64,000 nucleotides of DNA from assembly GCA_033980235.1 (NCBI GenBank), contig CM067070.1, positions 3,196,978-3,260,977 of the forward strand, read 5' to 3'. This document shows, one piece after another, positions 1 to 11,552 of this stretch (position 1 is the stretch's first letter; the number at the start of each line of letters is the position of its first letter). The stretch is from Diadema setosum (lineage: Eukaryota > Echinodermata > Echinoidea > Diadematoida > Diadematidae). The translations under genes were made by a program, and so were the position numbers. The notes under the pieces were generated by a model. That model was not told the origin of the DNA and ran no database searches. It worked only from the letters and a program-made list of their open reading frames with translations.

Positions 1-2540
1 GTATCAAGTAATGTTCGTTCCTTCTTATACTACTACATGACGTACGCGTGCGTAATAAAGTGCATAGTGTGCCGAAAGATGGAACTAGATTGCTGAACTT
101 CAAATAATATGCCCTCTAGTTGCTCTGTGCAGTGAGTGTGCGGAGTGAGGTTTGCCGTCATACTAAGATGGTAACAAAAATTACCTTGTCTATTATTATT
201 AATGGCGGGTATTGCTCCTTGCTGCAGTAAGCAAATTCTTGATAATTATAATGTATATATCTCTTTCGTGGCATGCCGTGTCATTGTAATTACAATTACA
301 ACCTTAAGATATTTGTTGTCTTGATATTGTTGGTGTTAAGTTTTGATTCTCAATTGATTAAATACATCATGAGAAGAAAATGTAAGCTCCGTATTCCAAC
401 CTGAAATCCAACAATTGCAACCTCCTTGTCCGGCATTGTATTGTCATAACTTGAAGTTAGTATCTGTTAATGTGCTGATAATTCACATCGTACAGTGTTA
501 CAGAATATTCTCAATATATATAAATTAAATTAATGTCTGTTCTTGATTATTATCTCGTCGTATGATTTATACGATTGTTATACGGCTCATTATGTAACAC
601 CTACTCACAGTAATCGATAATGCTCCACGATTAGTCTGACTTTGTTAACTCTTGCGCTGATTTCAAATGCTTGTTGTTTACCTGATATAATGGCTTTTTC
701 AAATTTCTGTTGGTAACAATATTCAAAAAGAGACAGTGCTAAATATCACTAAACATATTGTTTTCACCAATTGATTTCTGACTTATAATCCACCATCAGT
801 ACCAGCAAAACTGTTTCTGAATACAGTACATACAGGGGACATATTAAACGGAGACATGTGCAGAAGTAAGTTAATTAATTAAGTGGATGTGATTCGCAAT
901 CAAACAGAGTCAACTCGTCTTCGGGTTGATAAGCGGCACTAACATTATGATATTGGCTATGTTGTGTTATACCATAATTGAATATGAATACAGACTGTCA
1001 TGTACGTAATCAATAATCCTAGCTGTCTTCCATATTTGCCATAGATCCATTATCATCTATGTTGATTTAATAGCAATGGTCCATTTTACCACCACCAAGG
1101 GAAGAAAATAATTCAATGTTGGCTTCTTGGTTTGATTGTTAGTATGTCCGTTATGTACGTGTGCAAAATAATTCAAAAAGTGTGAACGGATTTAGATGAA
1201 ACTTTACAATTAAGGTTGAGAATGAAACAAGTAACAGATGAATAAATTTAATCGTCTTTTGCTTGTGTCATTCTCAACCTTTCATGTAAGTTCGATCTGA
1301 ATCCGTTCTGCTGAGGCGCGTCCTGCAGCTGGAAGTTGATGACGTAACAAAAGGCTTCTACATTGGAAAATTGGCGGAGGTCTGTGCTCTCAGAATGCTT
1401 CTCTAGTTTTGCTATGTTTTGTTACCTGTATTATGTTGTTTCTATAGCATTTAACTTCACAATTATGACCGTTGTGTTTCTTTCTTTATTTTTTTTTTAT
1501 GACGGTGCAATTTTCACAACAGGCTTCACATATTAATAGCATATGCTTTCTCCTCCACACTTTGAATCTATAATGTCATGAATATCTTTGGCCATATTAC
1601 ATGTGCGTATATGTATTGCATTTACTGTCTGTTTACTTATTATACAAAGTACAATATAAATATTAGAGCAATATTGTATGCTTCTCCTGCAGTTTTGTTT
1701 ATTTTATAACTCAAGTTGTGGAACTAAATACATTGTATAGATTAAAATCAAATTAGTTGAAATAGTTGGGACTTTGTTGTCCCTTTGTAGGTATGACGTT
1801 CGTAAAGAGATGGATTTCAAACCTACTTTAGCAAGAAAAGTGATTACAACGGCGTAATTACTTTATGCTGAGCTCAGAATAGGGTCACGTGCAAATGACT
1901 AACTTGTTTTTCTTTTTGATGTCAATCACAAAATTAAAAGAAGGACTGTAAGGTTTCGTATGTCATTTCGCAGATGCCTTTAAATTTTACACTTATTCTA
2001 CTCGAGCCAGAATAAACATTAAGAAAATCCAGGGAACAGGTTTATTTTTTTTTTTTTTGCCAGGTTTCGATGGCAGGATTAACCAGAAAAAAAAACTTAC
2101 ATCTGTTGCAAAACCACGCGCGATTGCAGGAGATAACATTTGTAAGCTTTAAAATAAGCGCTTTGGTTTAGCAAACAATGTCCATGTGTACCATTGTAAC
2201 TCGAGTCTCAGAAACAAATATGGATAGGTTTGTACCCAAAACAGAAATTGCAGTGTCAAAGATCAGGCGTTTGTTGGCCCTGTGTAAATATCAAACATAC
2301 AATATGGACCGACCTACCGCTTGTATAATGGAGACAACAGGATCCGTTGACTAACTCCTCTAGGTTTTTAGGGATTCCCCTGCAGCATTTCATCGCCCAC
2401 GATATCGGTTATCTTGTTTTCTTTGTCTTTCCTGTTTCCCCTCGGTTTGTTTCACATGGTTTACGTAATGGCTATGACCTTTGATCCCTTCACAAAACGA
2501 ACACTCCTTTCTATGTCATCATTAAGTAATCAGAGAATCG
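1..2540. other. Upstream non-coding stretch, no gene seen
   Basis: I see no credible exon here: all frames are cut by frequent stops and no protein family is recognisable. The only structure I can point to is a short fold-back at 1182-1308 (listed separately) and homopolymer runs such as the T run near 2041-2058. Confidence 0.5.
1182..1308. repeat. Small fold-back (imperfect inverted repeat)
   Basis: The left arm (1182-1231) carries GAACGGATTTAGAT and GGTTGAGAATGA. The right arm (1262-1308) carries their reverse complements, TCATTCTCAACC and ATCTGAATCCGTTC. The arms are about 47-50 bp with a 30-bp spacer. It is probably a degenerate inverted-repeat element; no target duplication was identified. 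Confidence 0.5.
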
Positions 2541-3232
2541 TTTAAATGACAAGTTGACATGAGGGTTGAGAGAATGCAGCAATATTAGTAGAACACATCA
2601 GTTTGAGCAAAATCAGGCAATTCGTTCAAAAGTTATGAATTTTTGAAGTTTCTGCTCAGTCAAGGCTGGATGAAAAGACTACTATAGCTTGTGATGTCAA
2701 ATGAGTACAACGATATAAAGAAAGAATAAAGAAAATTCAACATATTTCCATTTTTCTCGCATAACAAAAGAACACTCGACTTCTCTCTTTCAGAAGGCAG
2801 GGGGAATAATATTACCCTTAACAGGGGGCGCGGAACGTTTTACAGTTTGGGGGGGGGGGGGGGGGGCTGTGAGACCGGGGGGGGGGGTGTCAAGGTCAAC
2901 AAGGTCAAGCCCCCCCCCCCCCCTTACAAGAATCTAAGGGCGGAATCTTTGGAAATTGAAATTCATGGGTGATTGTTTTTGTACGATTTTTTTTTTCGAT
3001 TTTTTTTTATTATTTTTTTTTTCAAGAGCCAAAAGTGTGTGTGTGTGGGGGGGGGGGGGGGGGCTGCAGCCCCCCCAGCCCCCCCGCTTCCGCGGCCCCT
3101 GCTTAACATTCATCAGTAGCAAGTCCAAGAAATGTGCACTTTATTCAAAAAAGTAAATTTTTGTGATAGTTGTAAGCATGTGACATCATACACTGTAGTA
3201 GTCTTCTCTTCCAGCAGTGACTGCGCAGATAC
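2541..3232 (+). repeat. Family B inverted-repeat element, truncated and interrupted
   Basis: The segment parallels the full family B copy that follows at 3233. It shares the GAGAGAATGCAGCAATATTAG and GGGGGAATAATATTACCC blocks and the ATTCATAACTTTTGA-type block in reverse. It is interrupted at 2823-3102 by a G/C-run element, after which family B sequence resumes (GTAGTAGTCTTCTC). Its outer right end is missing. Confidence 0.6.
2819..3106. mobile_element. Short inverted-repeat element with G/C runs, inserted in family B
   Basis: The left end reads CAGGGGGCGCGGAAC and the right end GCTTCCGCGGCCCCTG, an imperfect terminal inverted repeat. Both sides are flanked by TTAA(CA), as if a TTAA target was duplicated. 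The interior is mostly long G and C runs (2849-2866, 2910-2923, 3047-3063) plus T runs. No coding capacity. This resembles a non-autonomous DNA transposon with TTAA targets; the family assignment is inference. Confidence 0.55.
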
Positions 3233-3926
3233 TTAAAGGACAAGTTCACCTTCATAAACATAAGGATTGAGAGAATGTGGCAATATTAGTAGAACACACC
3301 ATTGAAAGTTTGAGGAAAATTGGACAATCGATGCAAAAGTTATGAATTTTTAAAATTTTTGTGTTGGAGCCGCTGGGTGAGGAGACTACTACAGCTTGTA
3401 ATGTCATATGCGTACAACCGTATAAAGAAAATGTAAAGAAAATTCAACATATTTTCACTTTTTTCGCATAATAAAAGAGCACTTGACTTGCCGTTTTCTA
3501 AAGGCAGGGGGAATAATATTACCCATAACATATGTCGGTAACGAGTCAAGGGAATGTGTACTTTTTTCAAAAGATGATAATATCATCATTTTGTGAAATT
3601 CTCTTTATATTGTCCTTATATTGTTGTACGCATGTGACATTACACACTGCAGTAGTCTTCTCATCCAGCGGTTACTGAACAAAAACTTCAAAAATTCATA
3701 ACTTTTGAACGGATTGTCCGATTTTCCTCAAACTTTCAATGATGTGTTCTACTAATATTGCTACATTCTCTCAATCCTTGTGTTTATGAAGGTGAACTTG
3801 TCCTTTAAGATATTCATAACTTTTGAACGGATTGTCCAATTTTCCTCAAACTTTCACTGATGTGTTCTACTAACATTGCTGCATTCTCTCAATCCTTATG
3901 TATATGAAAGAGGACTTGTCCTTTAA
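3233..3926 (+). repeat. Family B inverted-repeat element plus partial tandem end
   Basis: The full element runs from 3233 (TTAAAGGACAAGTTCACCTT) to 3808 (AAGGTGAACTTGTCCTTTAA), an excellent terminal inverted repeat of about 20 bp inside longer imperfect arms. At 3809-3926 the right-hand part is repeated once more. A third copy lies at 23276-23851. There is no coding capacity; this is a MITE-like element. Confidence 0.8.
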
Positions 3927-4974
3927 CCATTAAATCAGCAGGACGTATTAAAATGAGCAGATAATGCATTATACAGTGTTTGATTCTTCACTTGAGAGCA
4001 AAGTGTCATGAAGAAAGTCAACATCATCAATACTCATCATCATTTAATGTTGATTTTAATATAACATGTCTTGAATGCGAACATCCGTTAATCATAATGT
4101 TATCACAAATAGGAACTTATTCAAAGGAGGACTTTATAGTGTGTATCAAAGTGTATCAAAATGTAGCACTAGCTTTCAATAAACTAAAGTTTGATAAAGT
4201 ATGATAATATGCATATACGATCTGTAGCTTGTACTGAAAAGAACTGTACGATTTGTGAACTAATCAGAAATCCGAATACTTCAATTTTTAATCGAAATTC
4301 CTTTCTTCCTGTGATGACTGCAATACTAAAAGTGTAATATACAAATAGATTTCGTGAATGTTAGAGGACTATGGATCTCCAACAGGATGAAGACAAGCTA
4401 CTTTACATTGGACTGAGCTCGGTATCATTAACATAAAACAAGGAAACACCCTCCGGAAATCACGGAATCATGAATCGAAAGAAAATATAAATCACCGGTA
4501 TATCAGAAAAGTGGAGGGGAATTATCGGTAAGATTACGTGGTGTCCCATTTCGATAATTTTTTTTCGAGTTGACTAGGTCGTGATTCAACTTTAACAGTG
4601 CATGTAAGTTTTGTGAAATGGTGTTATTGTAAATAACAGGTCTGGAAAAAGAAATAAATCGGATATTTTGAAATTCTTAAAGGTGATTGCGTTTCTTTTT
4701 CACATTAGAACTAATATGCTGTTCGTTTCTCTGCATCCAGATGTTGAAGGCAAAAAAATCGTCTTCCTTAAAATTCATGTGTGATAATGACAATTATGTT
4801 TGGCAGCCAAACATTAACTGATTTCACGCACATCATAAATGATTCTCTTTCAAAATGGTCATAGTATAGATTATTAACACTGACTTCATTCCCCGCCGCT
4901 GTCTGTAGATGGTAGCAGTATATTAAACATTAACTATACATTCAAGGCGACATGTGTTAGTGCGTTGTGTGTGC

Positions 4975-5015
<41 letters not shown>

Positions 5016-5785
5016 CGAGCATGCACGTTTTGGTATACAGTATGTAATTGCAGGACAATTTTGTGTGACACGATGATCTAAAAGTCTCAATATCTTATAC
5101 TTATACATTAATGACATAAAAAGAGGTGAAGAGGTCAAGCCCTGATTAAATTTTGATTTCTTGTGACCATGTCTCCGTGGCAAGAATAAGGGGTAAACAA
5201 TTGCCTTATTTTCGTCTCACATCGTAATAATGTATCTCCAAGGGAGGAATCCTTAAATAGCCAGTCACTGACCACCCCCCCCCCCCCCGTCCCTGCACAC
5301 GTCGTCACGGCAGGCTTCCGCTTAGACAAATTTATTCTTTTCCAAATTTCTGCCAGAACACTTCCTTCTCGTCTAGAGTTCATCTGGTAGATCACCCATA
5401 CTCGTTGTTTCCAGCTACTTTCTATCTGGTAGGAATTGCTCGAAGTTTTAAGGTGAGGTGGAATGACTTTGTGTGTCCTTTCGGTAATATTTTGCTTGCC
5501 AGTTTTTGGGTAAAAAATCGGAATGAATGAGAAAATGACTTTCATATGACTTTTGTTGAGAGAAGCTTGACAACATTGCAGTGTCTTGAATTTTAATAAA
5601 GATAAGAGAATGAACAACATCAGTATTAACATCTTCGGTTGTCTAGTGTTGAACCATCCTGTCTTAATTTGTTCAATGTGCGAGAACGCCTTGTCGTTTT
5701 TCAGGTGTTGTTGCTTGCACATACTGAGAAATGATTGAACTCATTTTCGCTTTACATGATTGTCTTCTAATGTTGGTATCAGACC
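3927..5785. other. Non-coding stretch upstream of gene 1, with (GT)n
   Basis: No exon was recognised. A GT microsatellite occupies about 4964-5011 and a C run sits at 5274-5288. A 195-codon open frame on the - strand (5135-5722) crosses the C run and has no recognisable domain, so it is not called as a gene. Confidence 0.4.
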
Positions 5786-5791
5786 TATATA
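5786..5791 (+). promoter_or_regulatory. Possible TATA-like box of gene 1
   Basis: TATATA lies 34 bp before the gene 1 start codon. If real, transcription would start only a few bases before the ATG, which is unusually short. An upstream 5' untranslated exon is equally possible, so this is a weak call. Confidence 0.2.
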
Positions 5792-5824
5792 GGTGATTAC
5801 ACGGCCTCCTTCTCAACGCTAAAA

Positions 5825-5879
5825 ATGCCGCAGCTTGTAGCAGTTTTGATTGTCGCTGGTTGGACTGGATCTCTGTGGG
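5825..5879 (+). CDS. Gene 1 exon 1: start codon and signal peptide
   Basis: The exon encodes MPQLVAVLIVAGWTGSLW and leaves one base for the next codon (phase 1) before the donor GTAAGC. It is a short N-terminus with an uninterrupted hydrophobic core, as expected for a secretory signal peptide. The paralogous exon at 42483 reads MSKLVAVWFILSVGC, with LVAV at the same place, which supports this ATG. The intron that follows is about 3.7 kb and holds LINE fragments and a fold-back element. Confidence 0.8.
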
Positions 5880-6479
5880 GTAAGCTGATACGATTGATTA
5901 CCATTAATGGTATTTTTATCCACATAGTCTTCGATTAGGCTTCAACTTACTTATCGCCTAAATTGTTATCCGTGGGAAAATAATATCAACCGTCTAAATC
6001 ATGCAGAATCACAAAGTCTCTTGTTATCGTTACCCGTTATATGACGGGCAACACAACTCGATGTTTGTAACAATCTGCAATTTCCTTTTTTTTCGAGGTA
6101 GAGGACGTGGTTCATAGGGACAAAAAGGGCCTAAATACTACTACCACAAGTTTAGGATATGTAATGATAATACGTTACGTACACATTGAAAACAATATCA
6201 TTCAGTGGGATTATTCTCAGTTGTTAAGTGGAAAAAAGTAACGTTGTGTTCAGAATGGGTCGAGATTTGTGACATCACATTTTGCACCTAAAGAAACTTC
6301 AGGGTGAAGATATTCTCAAGGAACAATGTTTTTATGAGTTGTATAGGGCAGAAAGAAAGATGTTCAGAGCTACAATTTGTCGTTTGATACTGTTCCGTTT
6401 TGAACCGGAATGCACTAGAAGCACACCCAATGACTCATACAACATACACTTCATTTCTTCATAAATGAAAGCATGTATC

Positions 6480-7097
6480 TAGACATTCCTAAGTTACTAC
6501 CTGTCCATAGGCTAGAGTACAAGCAAAAAATTCAGTGCACCATTACAACACAATTGACAAGGACACAATGCATACAGACATTTTATGAGCTGCTTCCAAA
6601 CATAGATATATTGATAAATTGAAAGTTTTACGAAAGAAAGTAATAAGGCTTGTCACCAATTCCAACTTCCGACAGCCGAGTGTTAAAGCCATTATTCCTT
6701 CAGTTAAAGTTACTACCAATTGATGAATTAGTATCGTTTCATTGTGTGGTTTTTGTGTTTAAACTTCAGTCTTGTCCACAATTTTGCCCTAACTCACGGA
6801 TTCATAACTACAACACACGTCAAAGGAACCTCTTCCATCGTCCTCATGTAAGGACTACTGTTTCCTTGAATTCTTTCCGAACCACTAGTATTAAAGAATG
6901 GAACCAACTACCTGTTGACATTAGGAACAGTACAAGATTTTCTAAGTTCAAAGTTCAGTGTAAAAATATCTATTAGACAATTTGAAATGAATTTGTTTAA
7001 GTACACGTTAAACACTAATTTGATGTTATGTAGATTGGCCAGCCTACTTTAGTTTTGAATGCTCTGTGTGGTGTGGTTGTGTATGGGGATGTGAGGG

Positions 7098-7135
<38 letters not shown>

Positions 7136-7536
7136 TGTGTGTGTTAGTGTGTTTATGGTCTCTTTTTTATGTAAGTTTGTATGTTGACAATGTACATAGC
7201 CTACATTATGATTGTTCTGATATAATCTATACTTGCCATGTCGTCGTGTTAGTGTGTGAACTTACGTGGTACCTTGCCTGCTGTCGGTGGTTTCAGTGAC
7301 TGATCTGAATGTTTTCTCAACTGATTTTTATGATGGGGATTGTCACTTTAAATCATTGGCGGTTGGCCTTTGTGCTTCTGAGTCCCAACTTATTTGTACC
7401 TTACATAGGGCCCCACCCACAAGCCTTGCTTCTTTCGGGGTCCTAAAAAAACATGTAAATTTTTGTATCAGCGATTTGTGTTATCTTGTTATTTATGTTT
7501 TTTTCTTTTGAATAAATTGAATTGAATTGAATTGAA
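6480..7536 (+). mobile_element. 3' fragment of a non-LTR retrotransposon (LINE), + strand
   Basis: Translation gives the C-terminal end of a LINE reverse transcriptase ORF: IDKLKVLRKKVIRLV near 6610-6655, then NYNTRQRNLFHRP and SIKEWNQLPVDIRN near 6810-6935. A 3' untranslated part with a GT microsatellite (7098-7136) follows. It ends in tandem TTGAA units (7513-7536), a typical short-repeat LINE tail. It is 5'-truncated and frameshifted and lies in gene 1 intron 1 in the same orientation as the gene. The upstream limit is uncertain. Confidence 0.65.
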
Positions 7537-8160
7537 TAGTAGTGATGCGATTTGAATTCACACTATCATGTACAAAGGTGAGTGATATCCACACCATTTT
7601 TCTCCTCTGTCTTCCATCCTGATATACATTTTTAATTTGACCAGCAGTAGAAAAAGTATACTACCTGATGGAGATGAAGAAAAGCATTTCTCCCATAACA
7701 TTCACTGCAAACAGCGGTTCAAATTGCAGTGTTTTCTGCGAATGAAAACAGCTTGTGTAGAGTAATATGAGTGGTCAATTTCCTTGTTAAAAAAAAATCG
7801 TCAATTGCCTCGTTTGAGGGAAGCATTTACATGTTTAGAATGGCACAGTCATGAGGAAGGTGTAAATATAGCGGGAAAACAAAACAAAAACGAGCATCCG
7901 TACTCGGCACTCAGTTTCCATGAAAGTCTTTCCGGCCAGCAACCAGAATCAGAGGCTTTAGTATGAAGTGCCTGAAGGATGTCAATATTGCTTTCACTCA
8001 TTGCTAGATTCGTGCAAAGCGTTTCCGCAGGGTGTCTTTAAAGAGGAAATTCACCCCAACATTAAAAAGAAATCTTCAAAGGAATGAGTAAAATATTCCC
8101 TACAAAACGATAAAAATGACAAAAATCGAAAAAGATGTAAGGAAAAAATGACACTTTGAA
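7537..8160. other. Intron 1 sequence without recognised feature
   Basis: Between the LINE tail and the fold-back at 8161 I see no exon, repeat family or RNA gene. The short open frames have no domain. Confidence 0.4.
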
Positions 8161-8525
8161 ATTTCACTTTTTTTTTGGAAAACATTTTTTTGACTAGTCC
8201 TTATGAGTATTCAATTGAGCATGTTGACAATGTCATACTCTCACAATTTTTTATTCATTTCATGATTATACAGAAATGACAAAAATGGCATATTACAGCT
8301 GTAAGAATACAAAATTTACCTTAAAACCATCCAAAGTAAAAATGAACAAAAACGTTGACTCTGACATATTATGTTGTTTTAAGAAAATGCTTTTACTTAT
8401 ACATTTTCCAAACTTCTTACATACCAAGTATGAAAACTTGTGAGAGCCTGACATCATGAACTTGCTCATTTGAATACTCATAAGGACTGGCCAAAAATAA
8501 TATTTTCTGAAAAATATGTGAAATA
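8161..8525. repeat. Inverted-repeat element with about 80-bp arms
   Basis: The left arm (8161-8246) contains CTAGTCCTTATGAGTATTCAA. The right arm (8439-8525) contains the matching TTTGAATACTCATAAGGAC, and both share the ATGTTGACAATGTCAT-like and CTCTCACAA blocks in inverted order. Imperfect arms of about 80 bp surround a 190-bp centre. This is a MITE-like element in gene 1 intron 1. Confidence 0.65.
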
Positions 8526-8540
8526 TCTAAAAGGTCATAT

Positions 8541-9095
8541 CTTCATTCATTCATTCATTCATTTCATTTCCACACGGCCACTTATTTCAGCCACAGGCTG
8601 TTTTTCAACAAGTCCGTGCATGTTGATAAAAAACAGTTATATCACGTAATACAAAAACATCATAATGCACAAAATCATACTGAAGAAGATTGAGAAGAGG
8701 AAGAAGAAGAGGATGAAGAAGATGAAGAGGAAGAAGAAGAAGCTGAAAAAAACACTTGAGCTTACAGGTTGGCATATCACATTCTCTATCCCCCCCCCCA
8801 CTGACACTACACAAAATTTATACATGTTTAAACTTTTACATAATAATACACAAACAAATATACAGAGAACACATGACGCCATTGCTGAAAACAGTCTCGT
8901 TAATAAAAACAACAACTATTATACTCAATTTAAATCTAGTGAAGGACATTTCTTTGAGATTCCTAAGCAATGGATTCCATTCTTCAATTCTTGGAAATGA
9001 AAAACTCCGTTTCTTAATATTGATTCGTGGTTTAAATAGCTCAAAGCATTTATACACATTTCTTAAGCCATAATAATATTCTTTAAAAACCATTT
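8541..9095 (-). mobile_element. 3' fragment of a LINE, - strand
   Basis: On the - strand, 9093 down to about 8940 reads YKCFELFKPRINIKKRSF followed by FPRIEEWNPLL, the usual C-terminal end of a Jockey/CR1-like reverse transcriptase ORF. A 3' untranslated stretch follows (purine-rich 8680-8755 on the + strand). The element terminates at tandem ATTC/TTTCAT units near 8541-8570, equivalent to a short-repeat tail. It is 5'-truncated. Confidence 0.5.
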
Positions 9096-9541
9096 TTTTT
9101 TATTATCTTATCATTATCTTATTCAAATTTTGTCATTTTTTGCATCATTCTTTACGAAATAATTTTCTCTTTCTTGTAAATCTAATATTTATTTTGGGGT
9201 AGATATCCTCTTTTAAGCAGAAGACATTAAAGAGCTCTTAAAACAAACAAACACATCTCTAAACAAACAATGAAAGAAACAGTTACAGTTGTTAGAATGA
9301 AGGGTTCGTATTTCCGTATGATTATTAGATAGAAAACTGTTTTACCTTAGAGTAGTATCCGTCCGTTTCATGTGTTTCAGGGTTTGAATTCAATATGACA
9401 CGTATAGAGATTGAAACCCTTATTTTTTTTTTTGAACAGTAATTTGGCTTCAAATAAAAAAAAAAATCAACGATTATAGCTCAGGCAGAAATATGAGATT
9501 GACTGGCAAATTTCACACATCGCTTTTGTCCCAACATACAG
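9096..9541. other. End of gene 1 intron 1
   Basis: AT-rich intronic DNA with no recognised element. It ends in the acceptor ACATACAG directly before the CCP1 exon. Confidence 0.5.
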
Positions 9542-9754
9542 GACTGGTTATTGGACAGTGTGCCTTTCCCGCAGTGCTACCATGCCACCACTGCACTGTA
9601 GAGGGGATATCAGATGAAGGTGAATATCTACCGCAGGGATCCCTCCTGCTCTGGACCTGCGACTCTGGCTATGTCATGACTGGGGATGGTGATACTGTGG
9701 TCTGGGTGTGCGGACAGAACGATACTTGGCTTCGCCCCGATCCCATTTGCACAG
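9542..9754 (+). CDS. Gene 1 exon 2: CCP/sushi domain 1 (six cysteines)
   Basis: The 213-nt exon (phase 1-1) encodes residues 19-89. The CCP signature is clear: LLLWTCDSGYVMTGDGD, then VWVCGQNDTW and DPICTG. A normal CCP has four cysteines; this one has six because its N-terminal part reads QCAFPAVLPCHHC, adding a CxxC pair. The paralogous exon at 46086 keeps the same six positions (QCTISDPQCPHC). CCP modules bind proteins or glycans outside the cell. It is bounded by acceptor CATACAG and donor GTAGTG. Confidence 0.85.
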
Positions 9755-10237
9755 GTAGTGTGCTATACAAAGGTTTGGAAGTGGAAAAGAAACGGCAATG
9801 CTAAGGGTAAATTCAGGTAACATCGGTAAACATGATCGTCTGAGAACCATTGTCTTCATACTTACTAATTTTTTGTTTTTGTTTTGAAAAGACAATGACA
9901 GAGTCTTTGAACATAAGATGCATTTGAAAGGGCTATATCCGTATAAAGTAAGAAAAAAATACAGAAGAAACAAATGGACCAAGCAGAACTTGCAGAAATG
10001 AGCACAATGACGGTTCTGTATATCGTATTTGCGGTAACATATGAAATAAACATACTGAAAACTACAGCGTGTAGAGTGCATGCAAGACATCATTTAAATA
10101 TTACAGAAACACAACTACGCTATGAAAGCTACTGCCAATCCTTCTTCTTGACCTACAACAAAATGATGACAATGGTGCATGATGACTAATTTCTTACAAG
10201 ACACCGTGCCAGCATTCTAGTATGTTCTTCCCACAAA
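9755..10237. other. Start of gene 1 intron 2
   Basis: No exon or repeat family was recognised. Overlapping short open frames on both strands carry no domain. Confidence 0.4.
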
Positions 10238-10800
10238 TTCAATTCAATTCAAACTTTAATTTCGCGTTTTTTTTTTCCAACAGAATGTACAAGAAACAAT
10301 ATCATACGTTTGACAAGCGAGTCGTTGATAATATACATAGTCAAACAGGGATAACATCATGTTCATATCTGCATGTTTAGTACAAAAAGAAACACACACT
10401 CTATTTATACACTCTGTGAAAAAAAGTGGAGGTACCCACTCAAAAGACTATGCGTGTAACATGTGGGCACCTCTGTGGGAAAGGGGGAAGGAGGGGAAGA
10501 AAAGGGGGGGGGGTGATAAACTTACAACTACAAAGAGTGCGGGAAACTTGGAAAGTCGGGAATAGAAAAAAAAGAAAGAAAAAGAAAGAAAGAAAAAAGA
10601 AGAAAAAGAAAGCAAAAGTGTGAAAAAAGTGAACAGAAAATGGGGAGAAGAGGAAGGAAGAGAGGAAAGGAGAGAGAGAGAGAAAGAGAGAGAGAGAGAA
10701 AGCCTAAATTATTTTGATGCCTACACCAAGGGGCGAAGCCTACAGAGACAAATACAGAGACAGAGACCAAAAAAAGTAACAAAGCACCCGAAATCTTAAT
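10238..10800 (-). mobile_element. Probable LINE 3' end, - strand
   Basis: The segment begins with tandem TTCAA units (10238-10252) followed by AAACTTTAATTTCGC. The same layout starts the - strand LINE at 46510, which has the retrotransposon ORF behind it. A long purine tract (about 10565-10700) resembles the purine tracts in the other LINE 3' regions. No reverse transcriptase sequence is left, so the call rests on the tail and layout only. Confidence 0.4.
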
Positions 10801-10857
10801 AATCAGCGCAAACATTTGAAATCATATCTTTGAAATTATGCATATAATTACAGTATA

Positions 10858-11552
10858 TGTGACCATGCACCTCAAAACGAACATAAAGTCGCACACACTG
10901 ATTTTGCGTGAGGACTGAAAATATAAAGTGAAATGGGTCAACCTAGCCGAACCTGACTTTTTCATATTTTCTGAAAGAGCGGGTCTTCTTTAACATTATG
11001 CTAAAATTTGATATCATAAAACGGGCAGGAAAGTGTGTTTTTTTAGCAGTTTATCTCGAACATTTTTGGTAGAATAGTTTGATTAGGTGTGTCTTTAGAA
11101 TCCCTTTTTCATTTCTGAAAAACCTTGTCCACACTCTTCACTTTCAACTCTAATAACTTTTGAAAGGATAGTGCTACTGCTTTGAAAGTTGGCATTAATT
11201 ATGGACAGAATGTGTTAATGAGGCATTCTTAATTTCATTTTAATCTGATAATCCCTTCATTGTTGTTATTCTGGTGGTTTACTTCCTGTTTTTTGCCCCA
11301 TTCATCGCACAGCCAGCACGGTTTGCTAAAGATTAAGCGCTTGAATAGACACTGTACTTCAGAGCCTCTTTTCTCAGTTCACACTTTTCCTGAGTTTGTG
11401 CTTTCTTTCCAATATTTAGATAGGTTAGGAGAGTCCATTTGATTTGAGTTATACATCATTTTAAAGCTTAAAGTCTGCTCTTTCAGAATATGGTCTTAAC
11501 TAAAAATTCCTGTCTGGCGACTTTTTGTTTGTTTTGAGGTGCAGGGTCACAT
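10858..11552 (+). mobile_element. Family A inverted-repeat element, copy 1
   Basis: The ends are TGTGACCATGCACCTCAAAA and TTTTGAGGTGCAGGGTCACA, a terminal inverted repeat that extends to about 37 bp (AAAGTCGC inside). Length is 695 bp. Nearly identical copies lie at 22456-23147 and 23866-24559, and more diverged ones at 18512, 19933 and 26355. A 60-codon open frame inside recurs in the copies but is only a by-product of the conserved repeat. Confidence 0.85.

Noticed and set aside
5135..5722. 195-codon - strand open frame just upstream of gene 1
   Set aside because: It crosses a C homopolymer, has no domain and no splice or promoter support. Not called, although its length is unusual.
7066..7299. 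Frame with VCVCVC repeat, and similar YIYIY and SIYLSIYL frames near 31200 and 32810
   Set aside because: Translations of GT, AT and ATCT microsatellites.
11260..11442. 60-codon open frames recurring at 11260, 22855 and 24267
   Set aside because: They are the same place in family A repeat copies 1, 4 and 5. The similarity follows from the repeat, with no start context or domain.
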